From Caballeronia sp. M1242 (GTDB lineage Bacteria; Pseudomonadota; Gammaproteobacteria; Burkholderiales; Burkholderiaceae): 64,000 nt of DNA. Below the pieces are notes generated by a model. It made no database searches, was not told the origin of the DNA, and was given only the letters and a program-made list of their open reading frames with translations. The stretch lies in contig NZ_CP071130.1 in the NCBI RefSeq assembly GCF_017220215.1, forward strand, positions 744,001 to 808,000, given 5' to 3'. How positions within the stretch are numbered: position 1 is the stretch's first letter; every line of letters starts with the position of its first letter. The position numbers were made by a program, and so were the translations under genes. This document shows, in pieces, positions 26,546 to 35,268 of the stretch.

Positions 26546-29104
26546 TCATGTACCGCTCTGCGCGCCGCGCGGCGGCGGCGCGTTCGCGGCGACATTGCTG
26601 CCCGAGGCCGCTTCGCTCGTCGGATGTTGCGACGCCTTCGACGGCTCCGCGCGCTGTTCCGCGCCTGTCCGTTCGCTATCTTGCTGAAGCTCCTGCGCGG
26701 TCTCGTGCCCGTTGCCGCCGACGATCACGAAGTTGCGCTGCGGATTCGCGATCTCGATGCCGCGCGCCGTGAACTCGTTGAGAATGCGCCGGTTGAACTC
26801 GCGCTGCACCGGCCAGCGCGCGCTGTCGCGACACTGAATCTGGCCGGCGAGCGTGACCGTCGAGCCATCGACCGCATCCACGCCCCAGAAGCTGAAGTCG
26901 GAGAGAATGCCGTCGCTAAACGCCTCGTCCTGGCGCAGCGCGCTGCCGATCTCCTTCAGCGTCGCAATGGCGAGATCGACGTCCTGGCCGAGCGCAATCG
27001 ACACGCGCACCGCCGCGTTGCCGATGCCCCGGTTCGTGTTGTTCACCGTCGTCACGGAACTGAACGGCACGGTGTAGAGCGAGCCGTCGCCGCCGCGCAG
27101 GCGCACCGTGCGGATCGACAGATACTCCACCGTGCCCGACACGCCCGCGACCGTGACCCAGTCGCCGACCTGCATCGCGTTCTCCATCAACAGGAAGATG
27201 CCGGTGATGAAGTCCTGCACGAGCTTCTGCGAGCCGAAACCGAGCGCCACGCCGAAGATGCTGGCGCTCGCGAGCAGCGGCGCGGTGTTCACGCCGATCT
27301 CCGAGAGCCCCGTCAGCACGACCACCATGCCAATGACGACGAGGAGCGCCGTGCGCATCATCGGCAAGAGCGTGCGCAGGCGCGCGGCGCGCACGCGGTC
27401 GCCCGTGGCGTTCCACTGTTCGAGACGACGCTCGACCAGCACGTTGGCCGTCTCCCACACGAGCACCGCGAAAACGGCGGCCACCGCGATGGTCAGAATC
27501 GCCGACGCAAGCCGGTTGCCCACGCCGCCCGAGGTGAAGAAGCGCACGACATGCACGCCCCACACTTCGAGCAGCGCAATGACGGTCGCCACGCCGATGA
27601 CCGTCTGCACGATCCGGCGCAGCACCGGGTAATAGCGGTACGCGTGGCGATGCGCGATGGACTTGCTCGCGAAGTCCTCTTCTTCGTTGTCGCGGAAGAG
27701 GCGCCCGAGCGCGCCGAACGCGACGATCGCAGCCACGCGCGCGCCGACCAGCACCAGCAGCGACACGCCGCCGAGGTGGAAGAGCGTGCTGTAGCCGTTC
27801 TGCACGTCGAGCGCCCACACGAACCACAGCGCGATCACGAAGAAAATCGCGACGCCCGCCCAGACATCGGCGACCCAGCTGCCGACGAGCGCGACCGACC
27901 GATACGCCGTCATGCGCTGGCGAATGCTCTCGCCGACGAGCCTGCGGGATTCGAAGATCACCCACGCGACCATCAGATGCACGACGAGCGTGACGATTTT
28001 TAGAATCGCGATATGCGCGGCATCGGTCAGGCCGAGCGGCTCGCAGCCGTTCGCGAGCGCGATACCGGCGCCCGCCACGATCACGATGCGCAGCAGCCAG
28101 CGGTACATGTACATCGCGTACTGATCGCGCATTTGCAGGAGCCGCAAGCCGCGCGCGCGCGGCGCGACGAAGAAGCCGAACACGATCATCACGAGGCGGC
28201 AGACCAGATACACGTCGATCAACGCGCCCGCGACGTGCGCCTCGGTCGTGTTGTCGTCGATGAAAACCGACATCAGCACGGTCGCCGCGCCCATGAACAC
28301 GCCGAGCGGGATCAGCCTCAGCACGAGATACAGCAGCGCGTTCGGCAGCCGCCGCAGCAGGGTCCAGTGCCGCGCCGCATGGCGCTTGCCGCGCGCCGCG
28401 TCCGCCTTTCGCTCCGCGACATGCTGCTGCACTTCGTCGCCGGAGCGGTGCGCCGCATCCTCGGCATGTTCGGCGGCGCGTTGCTCCTGCACCAGTTCCG
28501 GCTCGGTCACTTCGGCGTCCGCGACTCCGCGCGCGGCGACTTTCTCGCGCGACTTCCTCAGAAGACGCCCCGCCAGATATTCGATCACGAGCGCGGGCAG
28601 GAGCGAGAGCAGCACCGACCATGCGACATGGGCCATCAGATCCCGCGCCTGCTCGCTCGCGAGCCGGTCGTGCCACCAGTGCACCACCGAGCGCACGTTG
28701 AGTAGTGCCGCCACCGAGTGCCGCAGCCCCGTGCCGAAATGCACGAGCCAGTTGCCCGCCTGACGCGAAATCTGCGATGCGAGGCCGTTGGCCTTCAGCG
28801 AATTCGCCAGCACGCCCGACGCCCCGGATGCCGGCGCGGCGCCCGCAGCCGAAGCAGGCTGCGCCGCGCTCGCGGGCGCGGCGAGCGTGCCGGCCGCGGC
28901 CACCGCGCGCAGCGTGTCGGCGACTTGCGCGCGCCGCTGCGGATCGTTCAGGACGGAGAGCGCATCGCGCGCCTGTTGCGGCGTCAGCGCGACCGCGGGC
29001 TGCGACGCATGCTGCGCGGGCGCGGCGGCCAGGGCGGTTGGCGAGAGCATCGAGACGAGGCCCGACACGACAATGAAATAGACGGCAAGTAAATAGTTGC
29101 GCAT
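26546..29104 (-). CDS. large MscS-family mechanosensitive channel (MscM/YbiO-like)
   Basis: 852 residues from the ATG at 29102-29104. Signal peptide ends near ALAAAPA; an alanine-rich periplasmic part follows, then about ten hydrophobic segments. The MscS core is FGVALGFGSQKLVQDFITGIFLLMENAMQVGDWV, with the Gly/Ala-packed pore helix just before it and the beta domain (GTVEYLSIRTVRLRGGDGS) after. Such channels open in the inner membrane under tension and release solutes after osmotic downshock. Large YbiO-like size and C-terminal disordered tail. Shine-Dalgarno is weak. Confidence 0.9.
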   Translation of the reverse strand: MRNYLLAVYFIVVSGLVSMLSPTALAAAPAQHASQPAVALTPQQARDALSVLNDPQRRAQVADTLRAVAAAGTLAAPASAAQPASAAGAAPASGASGVLANSLKANGLASQISRQAGNWLVHFGTGLRHSVAALLNVRSVVHWWHDRLASEQARDLMAHVAWSVLLSLLPALVIEYLAGRLLRKSREKVAARGVADAEVTEPELVQEQRAAEHAEDAAHRSGDEVQQHVAERKADAARGKRHAARHWTLLRRLPNALLYLVLRLIPLGVFMGAATVLMSVFIDDNTTEAHVAGALIDVYLVCRLVMIVFGFFVAPRARGLRLLQMRDQYAMYMYRWLLRIVIVAGAGIALANGCEPLGLTDAAHIAILKIVTLVVHLMVAWVIFESRRLVGESIRQRMTAYRSVALVGSWVADVWAGVAIFFVIALWFVWALDVQNGYSTLFHLGGVSLLVLVGARVAAIVAFGALGRLFRDNEEEDFASKSIAHRHAYRYYPVLRRIVQTVIGVATVIALLEVWGVHVVRFFTSGGVGNRLASAILTIAVAAVFAVLVWETANVLVERRLEQWNATGDRVRAARLRTLLPMMRTALLVVIGMVVVLTGLSEIGVNTAPLLASASIFGVALGFGSQKLVQDFITGIFLLMENAMQVGDWVTVAGVSGTVEYLSIRTVRLRGGDGSLYTVPFSSVTTVNNTNRGIGNAAVRVSIALGQDVDLAIATLKEIGSALRQDEAFSDGILSDFSFWGVDAVDGSTVTLAGQIQCRDSARWPVQREFNRRILNEFTARGIEIANPQRNFVIVGGNGHETAQELQQDSERTGAEQRAEPSKASQHPTSEAASGSNVAANAPPPRGAQSGT

Positions 29105-29250
29105 GGGTCGGATGAAGATCACGAAATTTCGGGGACTCGATGCGGACGACGCGCACGGCACGGAATCACGCGATGGCTCGACAGGCGGCGCGCCGCAAGC
29201 ACTGCACGCCGCGGACCGAAGCGTGCTATCGCGTTGATGTTGAAACCACA

Positions 29251-29574
29251 ATGACAAGGACAATGCTCAAACGTTCGCAGTACCGGGGTCGATTTCGCTG
29301 GTTGAAAGACGGCGCGCGCGGGGCGAAAGTCGCGCTCGCGGCGGCTTCGTTGTCTGTAGCACTTGGCGCACCCGCTCCGCCTTTTGCGTCGCCGGGCGGC
29401 ATGCCGAACACGCCGCGCGCCGCGTCGGGCGCGCTTGTGGCCAATGGGCGACACGCCGCGCCGTTGCCTGAGATGGGCGTCACGCAGGTTCCGGACCACG
29501 GCCGCACCCAAGTGCCCGCGACGCCCGTCACGCCGCGCCCACACTATGCGCGGGCGCCCGCGCATTTGCCTTGA
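29251..29574 (+). CDS. possible small exported proline-rich protein
   Basis: 107 residues from the ATG at 29251. A positively charged start is followed by a hydrophobic run (AKVALAAASLSVALGA) that could be a signal peptide, then a Pro/Ala/Gly-rich tail. No Shine-Dalgarno is visible and the same DNA is open on other frames, so it may not be real. It is divergent from the MscS gene. Confidence 0.33.
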   Translation: MTRTMLKRSQYRGRFRWLKDGARGAKVALAAASLSVALGAPAPPFASPGGMPNTPRAASGALVANGRHAAPLPEMGVTQVPDHGRTQVPATPVTPRPHYARAPAHLP

Positions 29575-29598
29575 GTCTGCCTTATATGCAGCGCCGGC

Positions 29599-30534
29599 TC
29601 AGGCAGCGGCGGCAGACTTGCGCACTTCGCGCGGCACATCCGGCTCGAAGAACACCCAGCGCACTTGGGGAAATGCACGCTGAAGGTCTTCTTCGATGAC
29701 GTTGATCGCGTCGATCATCGCGCGGCCGCTCGGGTAGTCGATCATCTCGGCCTGCACCGCGACGACGAGATGCTTGCCCCACTGCAACGTAATGAGGCTG
29801 ATGATGTGCGTGACTTCCGGACGGGCGCGCAGATGCGCGTCGATGGCCTTGCGCACTTCGGGGCTCGCGGACTCGCCGACGATCATCGACTTCACCTCGC
29901 GGGCGACGAGAAACGCGATAACCATGAGCAGCAGGCCGACGCCGATGGAGCCGGCGGCATCGTAGGCCGGATTGCCGGTGATCATCGTGAGCAGCACAGC
30001 GGTGAAGGCGATGGCGAGACCCGCGAGCGCGGCCACGTCTTCGCCGGCCACGACGAGCAGCTCGGATTCGCGCGTCTCGCGGAACCATCGCCATAAAGTC
30101 TTGTTCGGCGTCGTCTTGCGTATCTCGCGCACGGCGCCGGCAAGCGAAAACGCCTCCAGCGCGACGGACACCCCGAGAATCACGAGCGCGACGATCGGAT
30201 TCGACAAAGGCTCATGGTGCAGCAGCCGATGCGCGCCCTCGTACACCGAAAACGCCCCGCCCACGAAGAAGAGCAACAGCGCCACGAGAAGCGCGTAGAA
30301 GTAGATCTCGCGTCCCGAGCCGAGCGGATGCAGCGCGTTCGCCGGAGCCTGCGCGCGCTTCAGCCCAAAGAGCAGCAGCAGTTGATTGCCGCAGTCGGCG
30401 GTGGAATGAATGGCTTCCGCGAACATCGAGCCGGAACCCGTGAACGCGGCTGCCGCGAACTTGCAAACCGCAATGCCGAGATTCGCGGCGAGCGCGTAGA
30501 AGATGGCTTTCGGCGATTCTTCCTTCATGTGCAC
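29599..30534 (-). CDS. cation diffusion facilitator family transporter
   Basis: 311 residues. Six helices; AEAIHSTADCGNQLLLLFG in helix 2 gives the HxxxD metal pair. In helix 5 the usual HxxxD is replaced by a GEDVAALAG sequence, the form seen in the SLC30A9/ZNT9-like branch. The C-terminal region has the cytoplasmic alpha/beta domain. CDF proteins export Zn2+ or related ions in exchange for protons; the changed site makes the substrate uncertain. It follows selD by 28 bp and may be co-transcribed. Start 30534 or the ATG two codons on. Confidence 0.87.
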   Translation of the reverse strand: MHMKEESPKAIFYALAANLGIAVCKFAAAAFTGSGSMFAEAIHSTADCGNQLLLLFGLKRAQAPANALHPLGSGREIYFYALLVALLLFFVGGAFSVYEGAHRLLHHEPLSNPIVALVILGVSVALEAFSLAGAVREIRKTTPNKTLWRWFRETRESELLVVAGEDVAALAGLAIAFTAVLLTMITGNPAYDAAGSIGVGLLLMVIAFLVAREVKSMIVGESASPEVRKAIDAHLRARPEVTHIISLITLQWGKHLVVAVQAEMIDYPSGRAMIDAINVIEEDLQRAFPQVRWVFFEPDVPREVRKSAAAA

Positions 30535-30562
30535 CCGCTGAGGATTATCTAGGAGAGTTGTG

Positions 30563-31654
30563 TTAGCGCACCTCGACGCGCCCAGCGCCGTCCGTCATTT
30601 CGCCGATGACCGCGGCCTCGGCGAAACCATCGGCACGGAAAATCGCCAGCACGTCGTCGACGGCTTCGGGCGCGCACGACACGAGCAGCCCGCCCGATGT
30701 CTGCGGATCGGTGAGCAAGGTTCGGGCCGCTTCCATCGACGTGCCCGGCAGTTCGCCCAGCGTGACGTCTGCGCCATACGCGGCCCAGTTGCGGCCCGAC
30801 GCGCCCGTGAAGATGCCGGCCTGCACGAATTGCTCGACCTGCGGCAGCCACGGCAGCGCGGCATAACGGATACGCGCCGTCAGCCCCGCGCCGCGCGCGA
30901 GTTCCAGCGTGTGCCCGAGCAGGCCGAAGCCCGTGACATCGGTGAGCGCGTGAACGCCGTCGAGCTGCGCGAGTTCCGCGCCGGGGCGATTGAGCTTGGT
31001 GGTCGCGGCGATCATCGCGGCGTAACCGGCCGCATCGAGCCGATTCTTCTTGAGCGCCGCCGAGAGCACGCCGACGCCGAGCGGCTTGCCGAGAATCAGC
31101 ACGTCGCCCGCGCGGGCCGCCGCGTTGCGCTTCACGCGCGACGGATGCACGACGCCGAGCGCCGCGAGCCCGTAAATCGGCTCGACGGAGTCGATCGAGT
31201 GGCCGCCCGCGACCGGTATGCCCGCCTCCGCGCACACCGCCTCGCCGCCCTTCAGCACTTGCGCGATGACGTCGTGCGGCAGCACATTGATCGGCATGCC
31301 GACGAGCGCGAGCGCGAGAATCGGCTTGCCGCCCATCGCGTAGACGTCGGAGAGCGCGTTGGTCGCGGCGATGCGGCCGAAGTCGAACGGATCGTCGACG
31401 ATCGGCATGAAGAAGTCGGTCGTCGCGACGATGGCTTGTTCATCGTTGAGCCGGTACACGGCGGCGTCGTCGGCGGTGTCGTTGCCGACGAGCAGATTCG
31501 GGAACGCGGGCATCGGCGCGCTGCGCTTGAGCAGGTCGGCGAGCAGGCCCGGCGCGATCTTGCAGCCGCAGCCGCCGCCATGCGAGAGGCTCGTGAGACG
31601 CGGGCCGTTTGTCGATTCAGGGGTAAGTGCGGTATCGGTCATCGTTTGAGTCAT
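30563..31654 (-). CDS. selD: selenide, water dikinase
   Basis: 363 residues. SLSHGGGCGCKIAPG carries the catalytic Cys29 and Lys32; GNDTADDAAVY and ATTDFF are the AIR-synthase-like ATP/metal sites, and TDVTGFGLLGH is the C-terminal landmark. The enzyme makes selenophosphate from selenide and ATP, used for selenocysteine or 2-selenouridine tRNA. This form has Cys, not selenocysteine, at the active site. No other selenium gene is in the window. Confidence 0.95.
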   Translation of the reverse strand: MTQTMTDTALTPESTNGPRLTSLSHGGGCGCKIAPGLLADLLKRSAPMPAFPNLLVGNDTADDAAVYRLNDEQAIVATTDFFMPIVDDPFDFGRIAATNALSDVYAMGGKPILALALVGMPINVLPHDVIAQVLKGGEAVCAEAGIPVAGGHSIDSVEPIYGLAALGVVHPSRVKRNAAARAGDVLILGKPLGVGVLSAALKKNRLDAAGYAAMIAATTKLNRPGAELAQLDGVHALTDVTGFGLLGHTLELARGAGLTARIRYAALPWLPQVEQFVQAGIFTGASGRNWAAYGADVTLGELPGTSMEAARTLLTDPQTSGGLLVSCAPEAVDDVLAIFRADGFAEAAVIGEMTDGAGRVEVR

Positions 31655-31707
31655 GCCAGAAAGTCTTCGATGACCTGCATTATCGCCGCTCGCGGCCCGG
31701 CGCGTCT

Positions 31708-32247
31708 TTACGCGATCCGTTCGAAGAGGCCGGGGTAGTCGGTCACGAGGCCGTCGTCATCGACCGCGATCTCGGCGGTGAAGCCCGTGTCGAGTCCTTC
31801 GAAGCGGTAACGCCTGTTCGGCTCGATACATGTATAGGCTTGCGCGACGGCGCTCACCGTCATCTCCGGGACGCGCACGTACGCGACGCGAATCTCGCGC
31901 CGCTCGCCCGGCTGCAAGCGCAGGCGGCGGATGGGCAACGTATTGGTGAACGGCGTCGCGATGATGTCCACGTCGATGCAGCCGTTGAGCGCTTCGTGCG
32001 GCGCGCCGTGCTCGTCGGTCCACGCGTGCGCGCGATGCAGATCGATCGACCCGCCGCCGGCTAGCTTCACGGCAAGCCGCGTGACCTGCCAGCGCGCATC
32101 GCACTCGATGCGGTAGGTGATGCCGAACGCCCCGGCCTCGCCCTCGCCCACGACGACACTTTCGATGACGACGCCATCGGACCGCTCATCGAGCACGAGG
32201 TGCTCGAGCCCTCGACCGTCCCGCTGCATCCATCGCGCTTGTTTCAT
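31708..32247 (-). CDS. putative glycolipid-binding protein (PF06475-like)
   Basis: 179 residues from the ATG at 32245-32247, with GAGG 6 nt upstream. YRIECDARWQ, LNGCIDVDIIATPFTNTLPIRRL, YVRVPEMTV and GLVTDYPGLFERI are spaced as in the putative glycolipid-binding family, a beta-barrel-like cytosolic fold. No catalytic function is established for the family. Transcribed toward selD and 53 bp from it; divergent from the exported protein gene at 32453. Confidence 0.78.
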   Translation of the reverse strand: MKQARWMQRDGRGLEHLVLDERSDGVVIESVVVGEGEAGAFGITYRIECDARWQVTRLAVKLAGGGSIDLHRAHAWTDEHGAPHEALNGCIDVDIIATPFTNTLPIRRLRLQPGERREIRVAYVRVPEMTVSAVAQAYTCIEPNRRYRFEGLDTGFTAEIAVDDDGLVTDYPGLFERIA

Positions 32248-32452
32248 GATGTGCCTCGATTCGTAAGCCGGCTCACGAACAGCATACAACGCGACGCGAA
32301 GGCTTTCGATCGGCATTCGATCTTCGATGCGCTCGACGGAGAAAAACATCGCACGGTATACTTCGTGCATCTCAAAAACGAGGCGCGCTTCTCCCTGCGA
32401 TGCGCGTCCGTGCTCCATCTCGTTCCCTGCCGACAACGCCCATCGTGACTGC

Positions 32453-32875
32453 ATGAAACCCTTGATCGCCCCTGCGCTGTGCGCGCTTCTGCTTTCGGCG
32501 TCGCTGTTCCAGATCGTTCAGGCTCAAGAGACGCCCGACCCTACCGAAGACTATTCGTATCTCACGCGCCTGCATGTGCCCGATACCGTCGTGCAATGCG
32601 TCGCGGCTTTCGACCGCTGGGTCGAAAACGCGCCGAAGTACGACACGCTGATCGTGCCGGACCGCCGCGTGTTGTCCGCGAAGATCGACGACGACACGGC
32701 GATCCTGAGCCCCGCCAATCCCATTCCCGTCGACAAGGTGATCTTGATGCGCGCGTTTGCCAAGGCGCGCGGCAAGGCGCAATGGATGCGCGTCGATAGC
32801 CGCTGCGGCGTGCGCGACGGACAAGTGGTCGGCGTCTCGCTCACGCCGAACATGAAGCCGCAGATCGTGCGATGA
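32453..32875 (+). CDS. exported conserved hypothetical protein
   Basis: 140 residues. MKPLIAPALCALLLSASLFQIVQAQE is a signal peptide cut after AQA-type residues. The mature part has two Cys (VVQCVAAFDRW and DSRCGVRDG) likely forming a disulfide, and a distinct DTLIVPDRRVLSAKIDDDTAIL block. The pattern resembles small Burkholderia periplasmic proteins; I cannot name the domain. The short distance to the divergent glycolipid-binding-like gene means a shared promoter region. Confidence 0.7.
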   Translation: MKPLIAPALCALLLSASLFQIVQAQETPDPTEDYSYLTRLHVPDTVVQCVAAFDRWVENAPKYDTLIVPDRRVLSAKIDDDTAILSPANPIPVDKVILMRAFAKARGKAQWMRVDSRCGVRDGQVVGVSLTPNMKPQIVR

Positions 32876-33006
32876 ACGGCGGCAAGCGTCGTGTTTATAA
32901 GCCTGCTTCGTAAATATTTCAGGCAACACTTTTGCTTACAAACGAACACGGCTTGTCATTTTGCTAACAGCTAAATTGGTTTCCACGGATTCACACGGAG
33001 AAACCC

Positions 33007-33123
33007 ATGAAGAAGTTAGCGATTCTTGCGGTACTGAGCGTGGTGTTGGGAAGCACGCTGTCGGGCTGCATCATCGTGCCCGATGGAGGCGGCTATCACC
33101 ACCATCACGACTATTACCGCTAA
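33007..33123 (+). CDS. very small histidine-tailed lipoprotein
   Basis: 38 residues. MKKLAILAVLSVVLGSTLSGC is a lipoprotein signal with lipobox LSGC, and the mature part is only about 18 residues ending in a YHHHHDYYR tail. GGAG at 32997-33000 sits 6 nt before the ATG. Four adjacent histidines suggest metal binding. It precedes another His-rich exported protein by 50 bp, so the two may form one transcript ending at the terminator near 33430. Confidence 0.72.
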   Translation: MKKLAILAVLSVVLGSTLSGCIIVPDGGGYHHHHDYYR

Positions 33124-33173
33124 AGCCGGAACGGTCTGACACGCTGCGAACCATTTACTTGAAGGAGCCAATC

Positions 33174-33377
33174 ATGTTCGACATGACAAAGAAGAGCCTG
33201 CTTATCGCTTCCGTTGCCGCTTCGCTCGGCTTAGGTCTCTTGAACGTCGCATCCGCTGATGTTCATCACGGGCATCACCATGCCGTGAAAGTGGGCTGGC
33301 ACGGCGATCGTTACTGGGACGGGCACCGCTATTGGCAGCGCGCGGAGTGGGAACGTCATCACATGCATCACGGTTGA
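33174..33377 (+). CDS. small exported histidine-rich protein
   Basis: 67 residues. Signal peptide up to NVASAD, then a short mature chain with HHGHHH, GDRYWDGHRYW and RHHMHHG: about a dozen His plus Trp/Tyr. GAAGGAG at 33161-33167 gives a strong ribosome-binding site, and a rho-independent terminator follows the stop. Composition suggests a periplasmic metal (Cu, Ni or Zn) binding or buffering role, not proven. Confidence 0.78.
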   Translation: MFDMTKKSLLIASVAASLGLGLLNVASADVHHGHHHAVKVGWHGDRYWDGHRYWQRAEWERHHMHHG

Positions 33378-33397
33378 TCCCGGGCTTCGCTCGATAG

Positions 33398-33435
33398 AAA
33401 GCCGCAGCGCATCGGGTCGCTGCGGCTTTTTGTTT
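33398..33435 (+). terminator. rho-independent terminator
   Basis: A perfect 12-bp stem, AAAGCCGCAGCG (33398-33409) with CGCTGCGGCTTT (33418-33429), loop of 8 nt, followed by TTTGTTTTC. It ends the transcript of the small His-rich genes. Confidence 0.92.
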
Positions 33436-33527
33436 TCTCGGCGGGTCGTGCTGGGACCTGTTGGACCGGATGGTGCATTCGAGCAGCCCGAGCGTGAGCG
33501 TCTTCGCGCACGAGACCGCGTTGGAGC

Positions 33528-34005
33528 CTACGCGGTCTGATTGTTCCTCATGTCGATCAATCCCGTAACGGCACCCATCGCGCCACCATGCCGATTCTGC
33601 AGAATATATTCTTGCTTCATGCGTGAGAACGATAGACCGACTGTTTCGATTGCGTAACCGCCGTCAGCCGAAGGCAAGACTTTTTGTGATTACCACATCG
33701 GACATCGTGATTCGATAGAACGTAAACGGCAACCCGCCCGCTTTGCGCATCGAGAGTTTGACTTCGCTGATGTGCTTGCCCTGGAAGCAGAAGGCCGCGA
33801 GCGTCGGTGATGCGCAATCTACCTCGTGCTGAAACACGAGATCGGACACTGAGGCTTTGCTTGCGCCGCCGCCGGAGCCTGACAGCATGCGTGCATCTTG
33901 TTCGATGAGAAACTGTCAGTGAATTACGTCGATGGCGTTGGGGAAGTCCGCATCTTGTGACTCGCCTTTGATGCCGTCGAGCTGGATAAAGATGTCTGAA
34001 GTCAT
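33528..34005 (-). pseudogene. hcp: hcp pseudogene (T6SS tube protein)
   Basis: The conceptual product matches Hcp from end to end: MTSDIFIQLDGIKGES at the start, SGSGGGASKASVSDLVF, GKHISEVKLSMRKAGG, TMSDVVIT, and FSRMKQEYILQNRHGGAMGA near the end. Two lesions are visible. Codon 30 is TGA (33918-33916) where relatives have Trp. A run of five A (33685-33681 on this strand) carries one extra base that ends the frame at about codon 108; removing one A restores the rest to the stop at 33528. Length (159 codons) is normal otherwise. The start has AGGA 8 nt upstream. It lies downstream of the effector/immunity genes on the same strand. Confidence 0.85.
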
Positions 34006-34067
34006 TCGAGATGTCCTATTACCTACGGCGTACTGGGTTCATTCGTGCGCGTTTCGTGCCTCTGTGC

Positions 34068-34376
34068 TCACCGGCGCTGTGTCGCGCGCCACCACTTCGC
34101 AACACGCCACAAACAAAGCAGGCCGATGCTCGCAACCATCCAGCAAACCAGAAACGTTGCTAGAAGACTGGTGTCGATAATGTCTTCGATGGGAGGATCG
34201 TTAGCGCCAAACACGGCCAATAGACGGCGCGTGGCAACGTCCATCCAATAAGGCATCTCGTCCTCACGGATTACGATGGCTCGGGTGAGCCACACGCCCC
34301 CCATGACCGAGCCGATCACAAAGATGCCACCTAAGGCCGCGCGCCGAAGAAGGGTTGATGTACGCGGAGTCATCAT
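34068..34376 (-). CDS. membrane protein, likely Tldi1-type immunity protein
   Basis: 102 residues with two hydrophobic helices (about residues 12-33 and 72-92) and a periplasmic loop of about 40 residues between them. It overlaps the stop of the effector gene by ATGA, the usual position and coupling of a T6SS immunity gene. An immunity protein against a periplasmic L,D-transpeptidase effector must face the periplasm, which this layout allows. No lesion is visible, so protection may outlive the effector. Function rests on position and topology. Confidence 0.62.
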   Translation of the reverse strand: MMTPRTSTLLRRAALGGIFVIGSVMGGVWLTRAIVIREDEMPYWMDVATRRLLAVFGANDPPIEDIIDTSLLATFLVCWMVASIGLLCLWRVAKWWRATQRR

Positions 34377-34848
34377 CGAACCGTCACCGTGCCGTATGCT
34401 TTCATCGAGGATCCGGGCACCGACAAAACTGGCGGCGAACGCCGGATGAATCGTTGTAACAGTTCGAATTCAGCGGGATTCACTAAAGTAATGCAGCCTT
34501 CGCTAAGTTCGCGTCGGCCTTCTGGATGCAAGCGAAAGTTTCGACGCGCGACGCCGTTCACCATCGTTACGTTGCCGCTTTTCGGATTCCACAGCGGAAC
34601 CATTTCGTGCGGTCGGCCGAAGCTATCGGTGAGAGGATGTCGCGCATTCTCCCGAGCAGTCCGCCGGATTGCCGGTCCACTAGATAATAGATTCCCGGCG
34701 GTATCGGCCCGACGTCGGGCGTCTCAATCCGTGCCGGATTATCCCGGCCTTCTTTTTGTCCCGAGAACGCCTCTACCGTTCCATACCCCTCACACACGAG
34801 TGTGGAAGTGCGGCGATTATTTAATGTGAAGACGCAGCGAACCGGCAT
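34373..34848 (-). pseudogene. frameshifted Tlde1-type (DUF2778) T6SS L,D-transpeptidase effector
   Basis: Starts at the ATG at 34846-34848 (MPVRCVFTLNNRRTSTL), then VEAFSGQKEGRDNPA and VGPIPPGIYYLVDRQSGG. The frame is lost at KWF, near 34597-34608, and continues one frame over with LWNPKSGNVTMVNGVARRNFRLH, EGRRELSEGCITLV and KAYGTVTV. The His and Cys of the HxxG...SxGC active site are preserved in the second part. A one-base deletion explains it; the coding span is 476 bp, not a multiple of three. Tlde1 effectors cross-link or cut peptidoglycan peptides and D-amino-acid exchange in rival cells. Confidence 0.82.
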
Positions 34849-34850
34849 GC

Positions 34851-35150
34851 TCAAGACCTTGCTGTTTCGCGCTCAGCGCTACGAGAATGGGGAACCGTGA
34901 GATATCCATCGCCGCGGCGCTCATTCTCATTCTTCTCGGCGCGCAAGAGCGGGAGCCTCTCCACGAACCGCATAGACGAACGGTTTCCGCAAATGATCGC
35001 GCTGGTTCGGCTTGATGACCTCATAAATTCTTGCGACAGCGCAGTTATCTCGGAGCTAATTAGCCGAATGGCAACGAACCGAGCACCGCGCAAGTCGTCA
35101 CCCGGATCTTGCGTAGCACGCACATGAACACCCTTAATCATATTAAGCAT
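34851..35150 (-). CDS. hypothetical protein upstream of the effector
   Basis: 99 residues, rich in R, S and E. Starts at the ATG at 35148-35150 with AGGGA a few bases before it, and stops 2 bp before the effector ATG, as an operon partner would. The position matches that of small adaptor or unknown proteins in T6SS cargo loci. The second half has low complexity and may be out of frame; other frames are also open. Not recognised. Confidence 0.35.
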   Translation of the reverse strand: MLNMIKGVHVRATQDPGDDLRGARFVAIRLISSEITALSQEFMRSSSRTSAIICGNRSSMRFVERLPLLRAEKNENERRGDGYLTVPHSRSAERETARS

Positions 35151-35268
35151 TCCCTATCAATTAAGACATCGGCGCCGTAAGAGTAGCGCTAACGAAGAAT
35201 GCTATGTATGGATTTCTGTCACTTCACCTGACGCTTGCGCCCAACCAGACATTGCGTGAATCCACGCG

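Noticed and set aside
30563-31654. Selenocysteine-coding TGA in selD
   Set aside because: The active-site position is an ordinary Cys codon, with no in-frame TGA.
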